The notes under the pieces are model-generated. The model had not been told where the DNA came from. It made no database searches and saw nothing but the letters and a program-made list of their open reading frames with translations. Below, in pieces: positions 24,896 through 34,086 of a DNA stretch of 64,000 nucleotides (position 1 is the stretch's first letter; every line of letters begins with the position of its first letter). Location: NCBI GenBank assembly GCA_910585435.1, contig CAJUEJ010000020.1:12591-76590 (forward strand). Reading direction: 5' to 3'. This DNA is from an uncultured Hungatella sp. Lineage in GTDB: Bacteria; Bacillota; Clostridia; Lachnospirales; Lachnospiraceae. The translations under genes and the position numbers were made by a program.

Positions 24896-26553
24896 GAAGT
24901 GACAATGCAAAATCCGGCATGCAGCAGGCTCCGGCCCGCTCGCTGTTTCGGGCACTTGGAATCACGGAGGAAGAGCTGGCAAGGCCTCTGGTAGGAGTGG
25001 TCAGTTCCTATAATGAGATTGTTCCGGGACATATGAACCTGGATAAAATAGTAGATGCGGTCAAACAGGGTGTGGCCATGGCAGGAGGAACCCCTGTTGT
25101 ATTCCCGGCTATTGCCGTCTGCGACGGCATCGCCATGGGCCATGAGGGGATGAAATACTCCCTGGTAACCAGAGACTTGATTGCAGATTCCACAGAATGC
25201 ATGGCTCTGGCGCATCAGTTTGACGCCCTGGTTATGGTTCCCAACTGCGACAAGAATGTACCCGGGCTTTTGATGGCGGCAGCCCGCCTGAATATCCCTA
25301 CCGTGTTCGTAAGCGGCGGCCCCATGCTGGCAGGCCGTGTAAAAGGGGAGAAGAGAAGCCTGTCCAGCATGTTTGAGGCAGTGGGATCCTACGCTGCAGG
25401 AACCATGACCGAAGAGGATGTGGAAGAGTTTGTGTGTAAAGTCTGCCCTACCTGCGGTTCCTGCTCCGGCATGTACACAGCCAACAGCATGAACTGCCTG
25501 ACAGAGGTGCTGGGCATGGGGCTTGAGGGCAACGGAACCGTGCCGGCCGTCTATTCTGAGAGAATCCGTCTGGCAAAGCACGCAGGCATGGCGGTTATGG
25601 ATATGTTAAAGAAGAATATCTGCCCCAGGGATATTATGACAGAGGCTGCATTCAGGAATGCTCTGACTATGGATATGGCCCTTGGCTGCAGCACCAACAG
25701 CATGCTTCATCTGCCGGCTATCGCTCACGAGGCAGGGGTGGAGCTGAATGTGGATATTGCCAATGAGATCAGCGCCAGGACACCCAATCTGTGCCACCTG
25801 GCTCCGGCAGGCCCTACATATATGGAGGATCTGAATGAGGCCGGCGGTATCTACGCGGTTATGAAGGAGATCAGCAAGCTGGGGCTTTTGAACCTGGATT
25901 GTATGACCGTCACAGGAAAGACTGTGGGGGAGAATATAAAGAACGCGGTAAACAGAGACACAGAGGTGATCCGCACAGTGGAAAATCCCTATTCCCCTAC
26001 AGGCGGTATTGCCGTGCTGAGAGGGAATCTGGCTCCTGACTCCTGTGTGGTGAAACGCTCCGCCGTTGTGCCGGAGATGCTAAAGCATGAAGGCCCGGCC
26101 AGGGTGTTTGACTGTGAGGAGGATGCCATTGCCGCTATCAAGGGAGGCAGGATTGTGGCCGGGGACGTGGTGGTGATCCGCTACGAAGGCCCCAAAGGCG
26201 GCCCGGGCATGCGAGAGATGTTAAACCCCACCTCCGCCATCGCAGGCATGGGCCTGGGGGCATCTGTAGCGCTGATTACAGACGGACGCTTCAGCGGGGC
26301 GTCCAGAGGCGCATCCATCGGACATGTGTGCCCGGAGGCAGCGGCAGGCGGCCCCATCGGCCTTGTGGAAGAGGGAGATATTATTTCTATCGATATCAAT
26401 GCCAATACTATCAATATGAAGGTTTCCGACGAAGAGCTGGCAAGAAGGAAAGCCAGCTGGACACCGAAGGTTAAGGAAGTGTCCGGATATCTGAAGCGTT
26501 ACCGCAGGGCAGTGACCTCTGCAGACAAAGGAGCCGTGCTGGCAGATGAGTGA
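24892..26553 (+). CDS. ilvD: Dihydroxy-acid dehydratase
   Basis: 553 residues. The Fe-S cysteines appear in VPNCDKNVPGLLMAA and CPTCGSCSGMYTANSMNCL, and the C-terminal part has GPKGGPGMREML and LITDGRFSGASRGASIGHV. It dehydrates dihydroxy-isovalerate and dihydroxy-methylvalerate in valine and isoleucine synthesis. The start overlaps leuB (ATGA), which couples translation. The stop codon lies inside the first unit of a tandem duplication. Confidence 0.95.
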   Translation: MRSDNAKSGMQQAPARSLFRALGITEEELARPLVGVVSSYNEIVPGHMNLDKIVDAVKQGVAMAGGTPVVFPAIAVCDGIAMGHEGMKYSLVTRDLIADSTECMALAHQFDALVMVPNCDKNVPGLLMAAARLNIPTVFVSGGPMLAGRVKGEKRSLSSMFEAVGSYAAGTMTEEDVEEFVCKVCPTCGSCSGMYTANSMNCLTEVLGMGLEGNGTVPAVYSERIRLAKHAGMAVMDMLKKNICPRDIMTEAAFRNALTMDMALGCSTNSMLHLPAIAHEAGVELNVDIANEISARTPNLCHLAPAGPTYMEDLNEAGGIYAVMKEISKLGLLNLDCMTVTGKTVGENIKNAVNRDTEVIRTVENPYSPTGGIAVLRGNLAPDSCVVKRSAVVPEMLKHEGPARVFDCEEDAIAAIKGGRIVAGDVVVIRYEGPKGGPGMREMLNPTSAIAGMGLGASVALITDGRFSGASRGASIGHVCPEAAAGGPIGLVEEGDIISIDINANTINMKVSDEELARRKASWTPKVKEVSGYLKRYRRAVTSADKGAVLADE

Positions 26554-26632
26554 TGGCAGCCAGGAAAAATGGCAGCTGAGCGCTGGAAGTCAGGAGTGAT
26601 GGCAGCCAGGAAAAACGGCAGCTGAGCGCTGG
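26548..26632 (+). repeat. 46-bp tandem duplication at the ilvD-ilvB junction
   Basis: Bases 26548-26586 recur at 26594-26632 with a single change (T to C) in 39 positions, a period of 46. The first copy includes the last ilvD codon and its stop. The duplication doubles the spacer between ilvD and ilvB. Confidence 0.9.
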
Positions 26633-26673
26633 CAGCCCATTTAGGAAAGAACAGTGAGGAGAATGATGCGCAT

Positions 26674-28353
26674 ATGCAGAAATTAACAGGAGCAGAGATC
26701 GTAGTAGAATGTCTGAAGGAACAAGGCGTGGATACCGTATTCGGATATCCGGGCGGAGCAATTCTGAATATCTACGACGCACTATATAAACATCAGGATG
26801 AGATAACCCATATTCTCACCTCCCATGAGCAGGGAGCCGCCCATGCTGCGGACGGATATGCCAGGGCAACGGGAAAGGTAGGCGTATGCCTGGCTACCTC
26901 CGGGCCCGGGGCCACCAACCTGGTAACCGGTATTGCCACCGCCTACATGGATTCCATCCCTGTGGTGGCAATCACCTGCAACGTGGGGGTGAACCTTCTT
27001 GGAAAAGACAGCTTCCAGGAGATTGACATTGCCGGGGTCACCATGCCTATTACCAAGTATAACTTTATTGTAAAAGATATTACCAAACTGGCAGAAGTGA
27101 TGCGGCGGGCCTTTAAGATTGCCAAGTCAGGCCGCCCCGGCCCGGTTCTGGTGGATATCACCAAGGACGTGACCGGCAACTCTTACGAATATGAGTATCA
27201 GGCGCCAGAGGAGGTGGTGCGGCAGGCGGACACCATCACAGAAGAAGACTTGGAGAAGGCCCTTCTGATGATAAAGGCCTCCAGGAAGCCCTTTATTTTT
27301 GTAGGCGGCGGGGCGGTCCTGTCCGACGCAGCCGACGAAGTGAAGGCATTTGCCCACAAGATACAGGCGCCGGTGGCAGACAGCCTTATGGGCAAGGGCG
27401 GATTTGACGGGACGGATGAGCTGTACACCGGCATGGCAGGGATGCACGGGACCAAGACCTCCAATTTCGGCATTACCGAGTGTGATCTTTTAGTGGTGAT
27501 CGGCGCCAGATTCAGCGACCGGGTGGTAGGCAATGCCTCCAAATTCGCGAAGAATGCCAGGATTCTCCAGCTGGACATCGACCCGGCTGAGATCAATAAA
27601 AACGTCCGCACCCATGCCAGCATCATAGGGGACATCAAGATTATTTTAAGAAAATTAAACGCCCGTCTGGATCCCCAGAATCACGACGAGTGGATCGCCC
27701 ATATTGAGCGTCTGAAAGACATGTACCCCCTTCACTACAACAAAGAGGTGCTGACAGGCCCGGCAGTGGTGGAGGCTATCTATGAGGTGACAGGCGGGGA
27801 CGCCATCATCGTCACCGAGGTAGGCCAGCATCAGATGTGGGCGGCCCAGTATTACAAGTTTAAAAAGCCTCACACCCTTCTGACCTCTGGCGGCCTGGGA
27901 ACCATGGGCTATGGCCTGGGAGCAGCCATCGGGGCCAAGATGGGCAGAAAGGACAAGAAGGTGTTCAACATCGCAGGAGACGGCTGTTTCCGCATGAACA
28001 TGAACGAGATCGCCACAGCGACCCGGTACAACATTCCTGTGATCCAGGTGGTTGTCAACAACCATGTGCTGGGCATGGTGCGCCAGTGGCAGACACTGTA
28101 CTATGGAAAAAGGTATTCGCATACCATATTAAATGATCAGGTGGATTTTGTGAAGGTGGCGGAGGCTATGGGAGCCAGGGCATATCGGGTGACGAAGAAA
28201 GAAGAGCTGAAGCCGGTATTAAAGGAGGCTATGGATCTGGATATTCCGGTGGTCATTGACTGTCAGATCCACTGCGACGATAAGGTATTCCCCATGGTGT
28301 CGCCGGGAGCTGCCATATCCGATGCATTTGACGATACAGATTTAAAGATATAA
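26674..28353 (+). CDS. ilvB: Acetolactate synthase, large catalytic subunit
   Basis: 559 residues. The catalytic Glu is in LTSHEQGAAHAADGYARA, the FAD/central domain has FVGGGAVLSD and the ThDP motif runs GDGCFRMNMNEI to VVVNNH. It condenses pyruvate with pyruvate or 2-oxobutyrate as first step to branched-chain amino acids. GAGGAG at 26656-26661 precedes the ATG by 12 bases. No regulatory subunit gene (ilvN/ilvH) follows and no ilvC is present, so they must lie elsewhere or the enzyme works without them. Confidence 0.93.
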   Translation: MQKLTGAEIVVECLKEQGVDTVFGYPGGAILNIYDALYKHQDEITHILTSHEQGAAHAADGYARATGKVGVCLATSGPGATNLVTGIATAYMDSIPVVAITCNVGVNLLGKDSFQEIDIAGVTMPITKYNFIVKDITKLAEVMRRAFKIAKSGRPGPVLVDITKDVTGNSYEYEYQAPEEVVRQADTITEEDLEKALLMIKASRKPFIFVGGGAVLSDAADEVKAFAHKIQAPVADSLMGKGGFDGTDELYTGMAGMHGTKTSNFGITECDLLVVIGARFSDRVVGNASKFAKNARILQLDIDPAEINKNVRTHASIIGDIKIILRKLNARLDPQNHDEWIAHIERLKDMYPLHYNKEVLTGPAVVEAIYEVTGGDAIIVTEVGQHQMWAAQYYKFKKPHTLLTSGGLGTMGYGLGAAIGAKMGRKDKKVFNIAGDGCFRMNMNEIATATRYNIPVIQVVVNNHVLGMVRQWQTLYYGKRYSHTILNDQVDFVKVAEAMGARAYRVTKKEELKPVLKEAMDLDIPVVIDCQIHCDDKVFPMVSPGAAISDAFDDTDLKI

Positions 28354-28356
28354 AAT
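28328..28356 (+). promoter_or_regulatory. Candidate serC promoter inside the ilvB end
   Basis: TTGACG (28328-28333), 17 bases, TAAAAT (28351-28356). It overlaps the last codons and stop of ilvB and would start a serC transcript about 30 bases before its start codon. Confidence 0.5.
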
Positions 28357-28392
28357 ATAAATATTTAATTTTAAGAAAGAGGGGACATGGTA

Positions 28393-29478
28393 ATGAGCAG
28401 AGTGTACAATTTCTCAGCAGGTCCGGCAGTGCTGCCGGAAGAAGTATTGAAGGAAGCCGCGGCAGAGATGCTGGACTATCAGGGCACCGGAATGTCGGTG
28501 ATGGAGATGTCACACCGGTCAAAGGCCTTTGAGACGATTATAAATGATGCGGAAGCGGACATCAGGGATTTGATGGGGATTCCGGACAACTATAAGGTGC
28601 TGTTTCTTCAGGGCGGAGCCCATCTGCAGTTCTCCATGGTGCCGATGAACCTGATGAAGAACAAGGTGGCAGATTACATTATCACCGGACAGTGGGCGAA
28701 AAAGGCATTTAAAGAGGCGCAGAAATACGGCAAGGCCAATGCCATCGCTTCCAGCGAGGATAAGACCTTCAGCTATATTCCGGATTGCTCGGATCTTCCT
28801 GTTTCCGAGGATGCGGACTATGTATATATCTGTGAGAACAATACCATCTACGGCACCAAATTTAAAACCCTTCCCAACACAAAGGGAAAAACCCTGGTAG
28901 CCGATGTGTCCTCCTGCTTCTTATCCGAGCCGGTGGATGTTACCAAATACGGCATTATCTACGGCGGTGTGCAGAAGAATGTGGGCCCGGCCGGCGTGGT
29001 TATCGTTATCATCAGGGAAGACCTGATCACAGAGGATGTCCTTCCGGGAACACCTACCATGTGCCAGTACAAGACCCATGCAGACGCAAAGTCCTTATAT
29101 AATACGCCGCCTGCCTACGGCATCTACATCTGCGGCAAGGTGTTTAAGTGGCTGAAATCCAAAGGCGGCCTTCAGGCCATGAAGGAGTACAACGAGAAGA
29201 AAGCAAAGATTCTCTATGATTTCCTGGATGAGAGCCAGCTGTTTAAAGGGACTGTGGTGAAGGAAGACCGCTCCCTGATGAATGTTCCCTTTGTCACCGG
29301 AGACGCAGATCTGGATGCAAAGTTCATCAAAGAGGCTACAGCAGCAGGATTTGTAAACTTAAAGGGCCACCGCAGCGTCGGCGGTATGAGAGCCAGCATC
29401 TACAATGCCATGCCTATAGAAGGCGTGGAGAAGCTGGTGGCATTTATGAAAGAGTTTGAGGAGGCAAACAAGGCATGA
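28393..29478 (+). CDS. serC: Phosphoserine aminotransferase
   Basis: 361 residues. VYNFSAGPAVLPEEVL, MEMSHRSKAF, the PLP-binding region DVSSCFLSEPVDVTKYGIIYGG with QKNVGPAGV (PLP lysine) and GHRSVGGMRASIYNAMP identify SerC. It makes phosphoserine from 3-phosphohydroxypyruvate and glutamate. An ATG six bases earlier (28387) is only 2 bases from the AGAGGGG site (28378-28384); the ATG at 28393 has an 8-base spacing and is chosen. It overlaps serA by 4 bases. Confidence 0.95.
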   Translation: MSRVYNFSAGPAVLPEEVLKEAAAEMLDYQGTGMSVMEMSHRSKAFETIINDAEADIRDLMGIPDNYKVLFLQGGAHLQFSMVPMNLMKNKVADYIITGQWAKKAFKEAQKYGKANAIASSEDKTFSYIPDCSDLPVSEDADYVYICENNTIYGTKFKTLPNTKGKTLVADVSSCFLSEPVDVTKYGIIYGGVQKNVGPAGVVIVIIREDLITEDVLPGTPTMCQYKTHADAKSLYNTPPAYGIYICGKVFKWLKSKGGLQAMKEYNEKKAKILYDFLDESQLFKGTVVKEDRSLMNVPFVTGDADLDAKFIKEATAAGFVNLKGHRSVGGMRASIYNAMPIEGVEKLVAFMKEFEEANKA

Positions 29479-30638
29479 GAAAAATTCATTGTTTAAATGC
29501 AATATCCAAATACGGAACCGATCTTTTGACAGCTGACTATGAGCTGACAGATGATTTAAGCCAGGCAGAGGGCGTGCTGGTGAGAAGTGCGGCCATGCAT
29601 GATATGGAGTTTGGCGATTCATTGCTTGCCATCGCCCGGGCCGGCGCCGGTGTGAACAATATCCCCCTGGATCGCTGTGCAGAGGAAGGGATTGTGGTGT
29701 TCAACACCCCCGGAGCCAACGCCAACGGCGTGAAGGAGCTGGTGTTAGCCGGTATGCTTCTGGCCGCCAGAGATATCACAGGCGGCATTGCCTGGTGCCA
29801 GGACAATAAGGAAGACGAGAATATTGCCAAGACTGTGGAGAAGGCGAAAAAAGCCTTTGCCGGATATGAGATCAAGGGAAAGAAGCTGGGCGTTATCGGC
29901 CTGGGCGCCATCGGCGCTGAGGTTGCCAATGCGGCGGCAGCCCTTGGAATGGAAGTGTACGGATATGATCCCTATATCTCTATCAATGCAGCCTGGGGGC
30001 TGTCAAGAGATGTAAAGCATATTACCTCCGCAGACATTATTTATCAGGAGTGCGATTACATCACAGTACATGTGCCTCTGATGGATGCCACCAAGGGAAT
30101 GATAGGAGACAAGGCGCTGGAGCAGATGAAGGACGGCGTTGTGGTGCTGAACTTCTCCAGAGACCGTCTGGTGGACGACGATGCCATGGCGGCAGCGCTG
30201 AAATCCGGAAAGGTGCGCAGATATGTGACTGATTTCCCCAATCCCAAGTCCGTGCATATGGAGCATGTGATTGCCATTCCTCACCTGGGCGCTTCCACGG
30301 AAGAGTCAGAGGACAACTGCGCTAAGATGGCAGTGAAAGAGATGATGGATTATCTGGAGAACGGAAATATCCGCAATTCCGTCAATTATCCGAACTGTGA
30401 CATGGGAGTCTGCCGCACAGCAAGCCGTGTGGCTGTGTTCCACTTGAACATCCCCAACATGATCGGCCAGGTTACCGGCACCGTGGCTTCCGGCAATGTA
30501 AATATTTCCGATATGACCAACAAGAGCCGGGATAAAGTTGCCTACACCCTTCTGGATCTGGAGAGCAAGGCAGATGAGGCTACCATCGAGAAGCTGAAGA
30601 GCATCGAGGGCGTGCTTAGAGTCAGAGTGATTAAATAA
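29475..30638 (+). CDS. serA: D-3-phosphoglycerate dehydrogenase with ACT domain
   Basis: 387 residues. Rossmann motif LGVIGLGAIGAEVANAAAALG near residue 140 with YGYDPY, LNFSRDRLVDDDAMAAAL for the catalytic Arg region and IPHLGASTEESEDNCA for the catalytic His. The last ~75 residues form an ACT domain (VFHLNIPNMIGQVTGTVAS), which usually binds serine as feedback inhibitor. It starts serine synthesis from 3-phosphoglycerate. ATG overlaps the serC stop. serB is not adjacent. Confidence 0.93.
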   Translation: MRKIHCLNAISKYGTDLLTADYELTDDLSQAEGVLVRSAAMHDMEFGDSLLAIARAGAGVNNIPLDRCAEEGIVVFNTPGANANGVKELVLAGMLLAARDITGGIAWCQDNKEDENIAKTVEKAKKAFAGYEIKGKKLGVIGLGAIGAEVANAAAALGMEVYGYDPYISINAAWGLSRDVKHITSADIIYQECDYITVHVPLMDATKGMIGDKALEQMKDGVVVLNFSRDRLVDDDAMAAALKSGKVRRYVTDFPNPKSVHMEHVIAIPHLGASTEESEDNCAKMAVKEMMDYLENGNIRNSVNYPNCDMGVCRTASRVAVFHLNIPNMIGQVTGTVASGNVNISDMTNKSRDKVAYTLLDLESKADEATIEKLKSIEGVLRVRVIK

Positions 30639-30649
30639 AATTGTGTGAG

Positions 30650-30811
30650 GGCCGCCCGGAGAGGGCGTTATATATCTTCCTCCTGGGCACGCTCTCGCTA
30701 CGTGAAGAGCATAGCGGTACATAAGACGCTAAAAGACAGCGTCTAAGTACCGATGGTCTTCAAGTACCCTGGAGGAAGATATATAACGCCCTCTCCGGGC
30801 TATGTTATCTC
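30650..30811. repeat. Intergenic repeat family, long multi-branched copy
   Basis: A perfect 30-bp inverted repeat (30654-30683 with 30771-30800) encloses two hairpins: GCTCT/AGAGC (30691-30710) and CGGTAC plus AGACGCT pairing with AGCGTCT plus GTACCG (30715-30752). The rest includes the 32-base core (30743-30774) and the 3' end (30789-30811) shared with 21431-21517. There is no T-run after the stem. It fills the gap between serA and the DUF1015 gene. Confidence 0.8.
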
Positions 30812-30870
30812 CAGGTTGAAAGTTAAAAATATCTTATGGAGCTGTAAGCTTGACGAATAGGAGGAATAAT

Positions 30871-32109
30871 GTGGCAATCGTAAAACCATTTACATGCATC
30901 AGGCCGGAGTGCTCCGTGGTTTCAAAAGTGGCGGCTCTTCCCTATGATGTGTACAACAGAAAAGAGGCCTGCCAGGTGACCGCATCCAATCCCCTGTCTT
31001 TTTTAAATATTGACCGTGCAGAGACCCAGTTTCCGGAGGATGTGGATATGTATGCGCCTCAGGTATACCACAAGGCCAGGCAGCTTCTGGACGCCTGGGT
31101 GGCTGACGGCACCTTTGTGACAGACAAGGGGGATAATTATTATCTGTACCAGCTTACCATGGACGGGCGGAGCCAGACCGGGATTGTGGCCTGCTGTTCC
31201 ATCGATGACTATGAGACAGGAGTCATCAAAAAGCATGAGAATACCAGGGAAGACAAGGAGCTAGACAGAATCCGCCATGTGGATGTGACAGATGCCCACA
31301 CCGGGCCTATTTTTCTGGCGTATCGCAGCAATGAGGCACTGGCGCGTATCACAGGGCAGGTAATGGGGAATACTCCCCTGTATGACTTCGTATCCGAGGA
31401 CGGGATCGGGCATCGGGTGTGGAGAATCGGGGATCCCAGGACAGTACAGGCCATTGAAGAAGGGTTTAAGGCCATACCTGCCACATACATTGCAGACGGA
31501 CACCACCGGGCGGCTTCCGCGGTGAAGGTGGGGCTTAAGCGGAGGCAGGAGAATCCGGGATACACAGGGAGAGAACCCTTTAACTATTTCCTGTCTGTAC
31601 TGTTCCCGGAGGAACAGCTGTTTATCATGCCCTACAACCGGGTGGTAAAGGATTTGAACGGCCTTTCCATGGAGAAGTTTTTCACAGCTGTTTATGAGAA
31701 GTTTGACGTGGCAAAGGTGGGAAAAGAGGCCTGCAGCCCTCAAAAGAAAGGAACCTTCGGCATGTATCTGGACGGCGTCTGGTATATGCTGAAGATAAAA
31801 CCCCAGTTTGTAACAGAGGATCCGGTAAAAGGGCTGGATGTGTCTGTCCTTCAGGAGCAGCTTTTAGGGCCGGTTCTGGGTATCGGTGATCCCAGGACGG
31901 ACAAGCGGATCGATTTTATCGGAGGCATACGGGGGCTGGGAGAGCTGGAGCGCCGGGTAGCGGAGGACATGACAGTGGCCTTTTCCATGTACCCCACCTC
32001 CATACAGGAGCTGTTTGCCGTGGCGGATGCAGGGCTTCTCATGCCTCCCAAATCTACCTGGTTTGAGCCCAAGCTGAGAAGCGGGATTTTTATCCACAGA
32101 CTGTCCTGA
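30871..32109 (+). CDS. DUF1015 family protein
   Basis: 412 residues. IVKPFTCIRPECSVVSKVAALPYDVYN at the N-terminus and YIADGHHRAASAVKVGLKRR in the middle match the DUF1015 family (no proven activity), which is often located next to serC and serA in Clostridia. An in-frame TTG at 30850 would place the AGGAGG site (30859-30864) inside the gene; the GTG at 30871, six bases after that site, is chosen. Conserved His-His and Asp suggest an enzyme linked to serine or phosphoserine metabolism, but this is an inference from context. Confidence 0.82.
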   Translation: MAIVKPFTCIRPECSVVSKVAALPYDVYNRKEACQVTASNPLSFLNIDRAETQFPEDVDMYAPQVYHKARQLLDAWVADGTFVTDKGDNYYLYQLTMDGRSQTGIVACCSIDDYETGVIKKHENTREDKELDRIRHVDVTDAHTGPIFLAYRSNEALARITGQVMGNTPLYDFVSEDGIGHRVWRIGDPRTVQAIEEGFKAIPATYIADGHHRAASAVKVGLKRRQENPGYTGREPFNYFLSVLFPEEQLFIMPYNRVVKDLNGLSMEKFFTAVYEKFDVAKVGKEACSPQKKGTFGMYLDGVWYMLKIKPQFVTEDPVKGLDVSVLQEQLLGPVLGIGDPRTDKRIDFIGGIRGLGELERRVAEDMTVAFSMYPTSIQELFAVADAGLLMPPKSTWFEPKLRSGIFIHRLS

Positions 32110-32198
32110 AGGATTTAGCAGCTTATAGGACGATTACGCATTTATGAAGATTTTGTGACATTTTCGAAAAAGGCCTACAAAAAAATATGGTTTTCCTA

Positions 32199-32204
32199 TA
32201 TAAT
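32199..32204 (+). promoter_or_regulatory. Candidate -10 box for the lipoprotein gene
   Basis: A perfect TATAAT lies 62 bases before the lipoprotein start in an A/T-rich stretch. The matching -35 (TACAAA region, 17 bases upstream) is poor, so the site is uncertain. Confidence 0.35.
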
Positions 32205-32266
32205 ACATAAATCTGACGTGCTCTGGCAATTTGAGAGTGCATTTCATTATAAGGAGGACAAGAAAC

Positions 32267-32857
32267 ATGAATTGGATAAAAAGAATCACGCTGTTTTTGG
32301 TTGTAGGCTGCCTGCTGTGCGGGTGTACCAAAAGCCACATTATCAAGAGGGAGGGAGATGATGAGAACAGTGATATGCCTCAGTTATCTTCTGAAGGAAT
32401 TTTGTGGGAACAGGTCTGGGAGGAATTCGAGAGCCAGTATGCAGATGAGGCCTGGTATCCGTTTATCGATTCGGTCAACGGCCTGATTGACCCGGAGAAG
32501 AAGCAGCTGGATCTGTACCTGCTTCTCAAAGAGGAAATCTCTCCCCAGGAGGCGGCAGACTATGCCACAGAGGCCATTAAGGGATTTAACGATCTGATTG
32601 CGTCACAGAATTCCAAATACGCATACTCTTCCGACAGCTCCTACGGCGGCTATGTAAGCCTGTGCAACGTATATGTGATGGTGGGCCTGGAAGAATACAA
32701 GGAAGATAAAGCCAGCTGGATGATAGAGGACACCATCCCGGCAGGAGAGTACCGCCCGGTGAATCCGGATGCACTTCCCACAGTGGAAACCGGGGAGGCA
32801 GGCCAGGAGGAGACTGGCGGAGATACAGGTACAGAGGAGACTGCAACAGCAGAATAA
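32267..32857 (+). CDS. Putative lipoprotein of unknown function
   Basis: 196 residues. The signal peptide MNWIKRITLFLVVGCLLCGC ends in the lipobox LCGC, so the protein should be lipidated and anchored on the outer face of the membrane. The mature part is acidic and has no family I recognise; it contains WYPFIDSVNGLIDPEKKQL and ends in a G/T/E-rich tail. AAGGAGG at 32251-32257 sets the ATG at 32267 rather than the in-frame ATG at 32231. It is a single-gene unit closed by a strong terminator. Confidence 0.75.
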   Translation: MNWIKRITLFLVVGCLLCGCTKSHIIKREGDDENSDMPQLSSEGILWEQVWEEFESQYADEAWYPFIDSVNGLIDPEKKQLDLYLLLKEEISPQEAADYATEAIKGFNDLIASQNSKYAYSSDSSYGGYVSLCNVYVMVGLEEYKEDKASWMIEDTIPAGEYRPVNPDALPTVETGEAGQEETGGDTGTEETATAE

Positions 32858-32870
32858 ATGTAGAGAGAAT

Positions 32871-32922
32871 AAAAGACACCTGAGAGCCACACCTGGAGTG
32901 AGAGGCTTTCAGGTGTCTTTTT
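32871..32922. terminator. Intrinsic terminator, probably bidirectional
   Basis: AAAAGACACCTG (32871-32882) pairs with CAGGTGTCTTTT (32909-32920), with an inner GAGCC/GGCT-type pairing. T-runs are present on both strands. It lies between the lipoprotein gene and the convergent minus-strand gene. Confidence 0.85.
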
Positions 32923-32939
32923 GGTTAAATTCTTATCCT

Positions 32940-33917
32940 CTAAGAGACAGGCAGCCCGCTGTGGTAAGAATAATTCCCAAGCTGGTCAATGACCGGCTGA
33001 AAATCCATATCCTGGACAGGAAGGCCTGAGGTAATGCTTTCATTCAGCAGATAGTAGACCAGCCTGCATTTCCCCATGCATTGATAGAACAGCTCAGGAA
33101 AAGAGCGGTCTGATGCCATCTGTTTTTTCCATGGATTACACCAGGTCTCATGATCCAGATTCAGGCTTTTTCTGGGATTGATCACCTGATCTGTCACCAG
33201 CTTTCGGGAGGCCGCCGGCTTTTTATTCAGGATGGACTCCATCAGCTCAAGCCCCACACGCTTGCGCCCGTGAGGATCTGACAAAGTCCGGCAGCCGAAC
33301 CGGAGAGCCACAATAGAACGGTGTACCATCCGGGGTGATACCTGGAAATTATTCTGATACGTGATGGGATAGTAGGTTCCGTTGATGCATGTGGATAAAA
33401 GCCGGGAGATAAACTGTATTTCCAGGCCGTTGAGGCAGATGGTGGCCGCCTGATTAAATTCAGACGGTTTTTTCTTTTTGTATCTGTGAAGGAGAAGGGC
33501 ATCGATATCATTCTCCAGCTCAGCGTGAAGGCCATGATGGGCCATGCTGGGATTGGCAGTGTCATACTGGATCCTGCCATACACAAAGGGATGGCAGATG
33601 GAATCCCCGATATAATGGCATATATATCCGCAGAAATAAGCCAGCGCCTGTTCCCGCTGCTGTTTGGAAGAAATCCTGGCTGTCTCCTCTAAATAGTTGA
33701 CAAAAAAATCCTGCACGTGATGCTCATGCATGTAAGAACCCACATTCCGGTAATCCCGGTGACGCAGAATCGGAATATAATAAAAGAATATATCCGGCCC
33801 CTGAAGACCTAACTGATAGAGCCACCGATACTTGGCGATAATATGCTTTAACTGGTTGGCCGGCAAGTCATTATAGGCTTTCATGCCCATAATGTAATGG
33901 GTAGTAAAACCTGGCAT
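32940..33917 (-). CDS. Zinc-dependent phospholipase C family protein
   Basis: 325 residues. The N-terminus MPGFTTHYIMG, then LGLQGPDIFFY, SYMHEHHVQDFF, YICHYIGDSICHPFVY and HHGLHAELENDID give the His/Asp pattern of the zinc-dependent phospholipase C fold (PF00882). No signal peptide is seen, unlike secreted toxin-type enzymes, so it is one of the intracellular family members common in Clostridia whose substrate is unknown. It has its own promoter on the minus strand and is convergent with the lipoprotein gene. Confidence 0.82.
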   Translation of the reverse strand: MPGFTTHYIMGMKAYNDLPANQLKHIIAKYRWLYQLGLQGPDIFFYYIPILRHRDYRNVGSYMHEHHVQDFFVNYLEETARISSKQQREQALAYFCGYICHYIGDSICHPFVYGRIQYDTANPSMAHHGLHAELENDIDALLLHRYKKKKPSEFNQAATICLNGLEIQFISRLLSTCINGTYYPITYQNNFQVSPRMVHRSIVALRFGCRTLSDPHGRKRVGLELMESILNKKPAASRKLVTDQVINPRKSLNLDHETWCNPWKKQMASDRSFPELFYQCMGKCRLVYYLLNESITSGLPVQDMDFQPVIDQLGNYSYHSGLPVS

Positions 33918-33960
33918 GGAGATCCCTGCTTTCTGAATGTATTTTTAAATCTCTCTGTAA

Positions 33961-33966
33961 ATTATA
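33961..33966 (-). promoter_or_regulatory. Extended -10 promoter of the phospholipase C-like gene
   Basis: On the minus strand a TATAAT preceded by TGG (extended -10) lies 43 bases before the start codon. The -35 region is weak (GTGGCA at 18 bases), as usual for extended -10 promoters. Confidence 0.5.
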
Positions 33967-34086
33967 CCATGAAAAAAGCTGCAATGCCACTGATAGTTTT
34001 TGGGTTTATACATTTACTGCATAGGACAGGCCCCTATCCACATAGTATGAACCAAAGCTCCGGAACATAAAAGGGAGGTTCATGGT

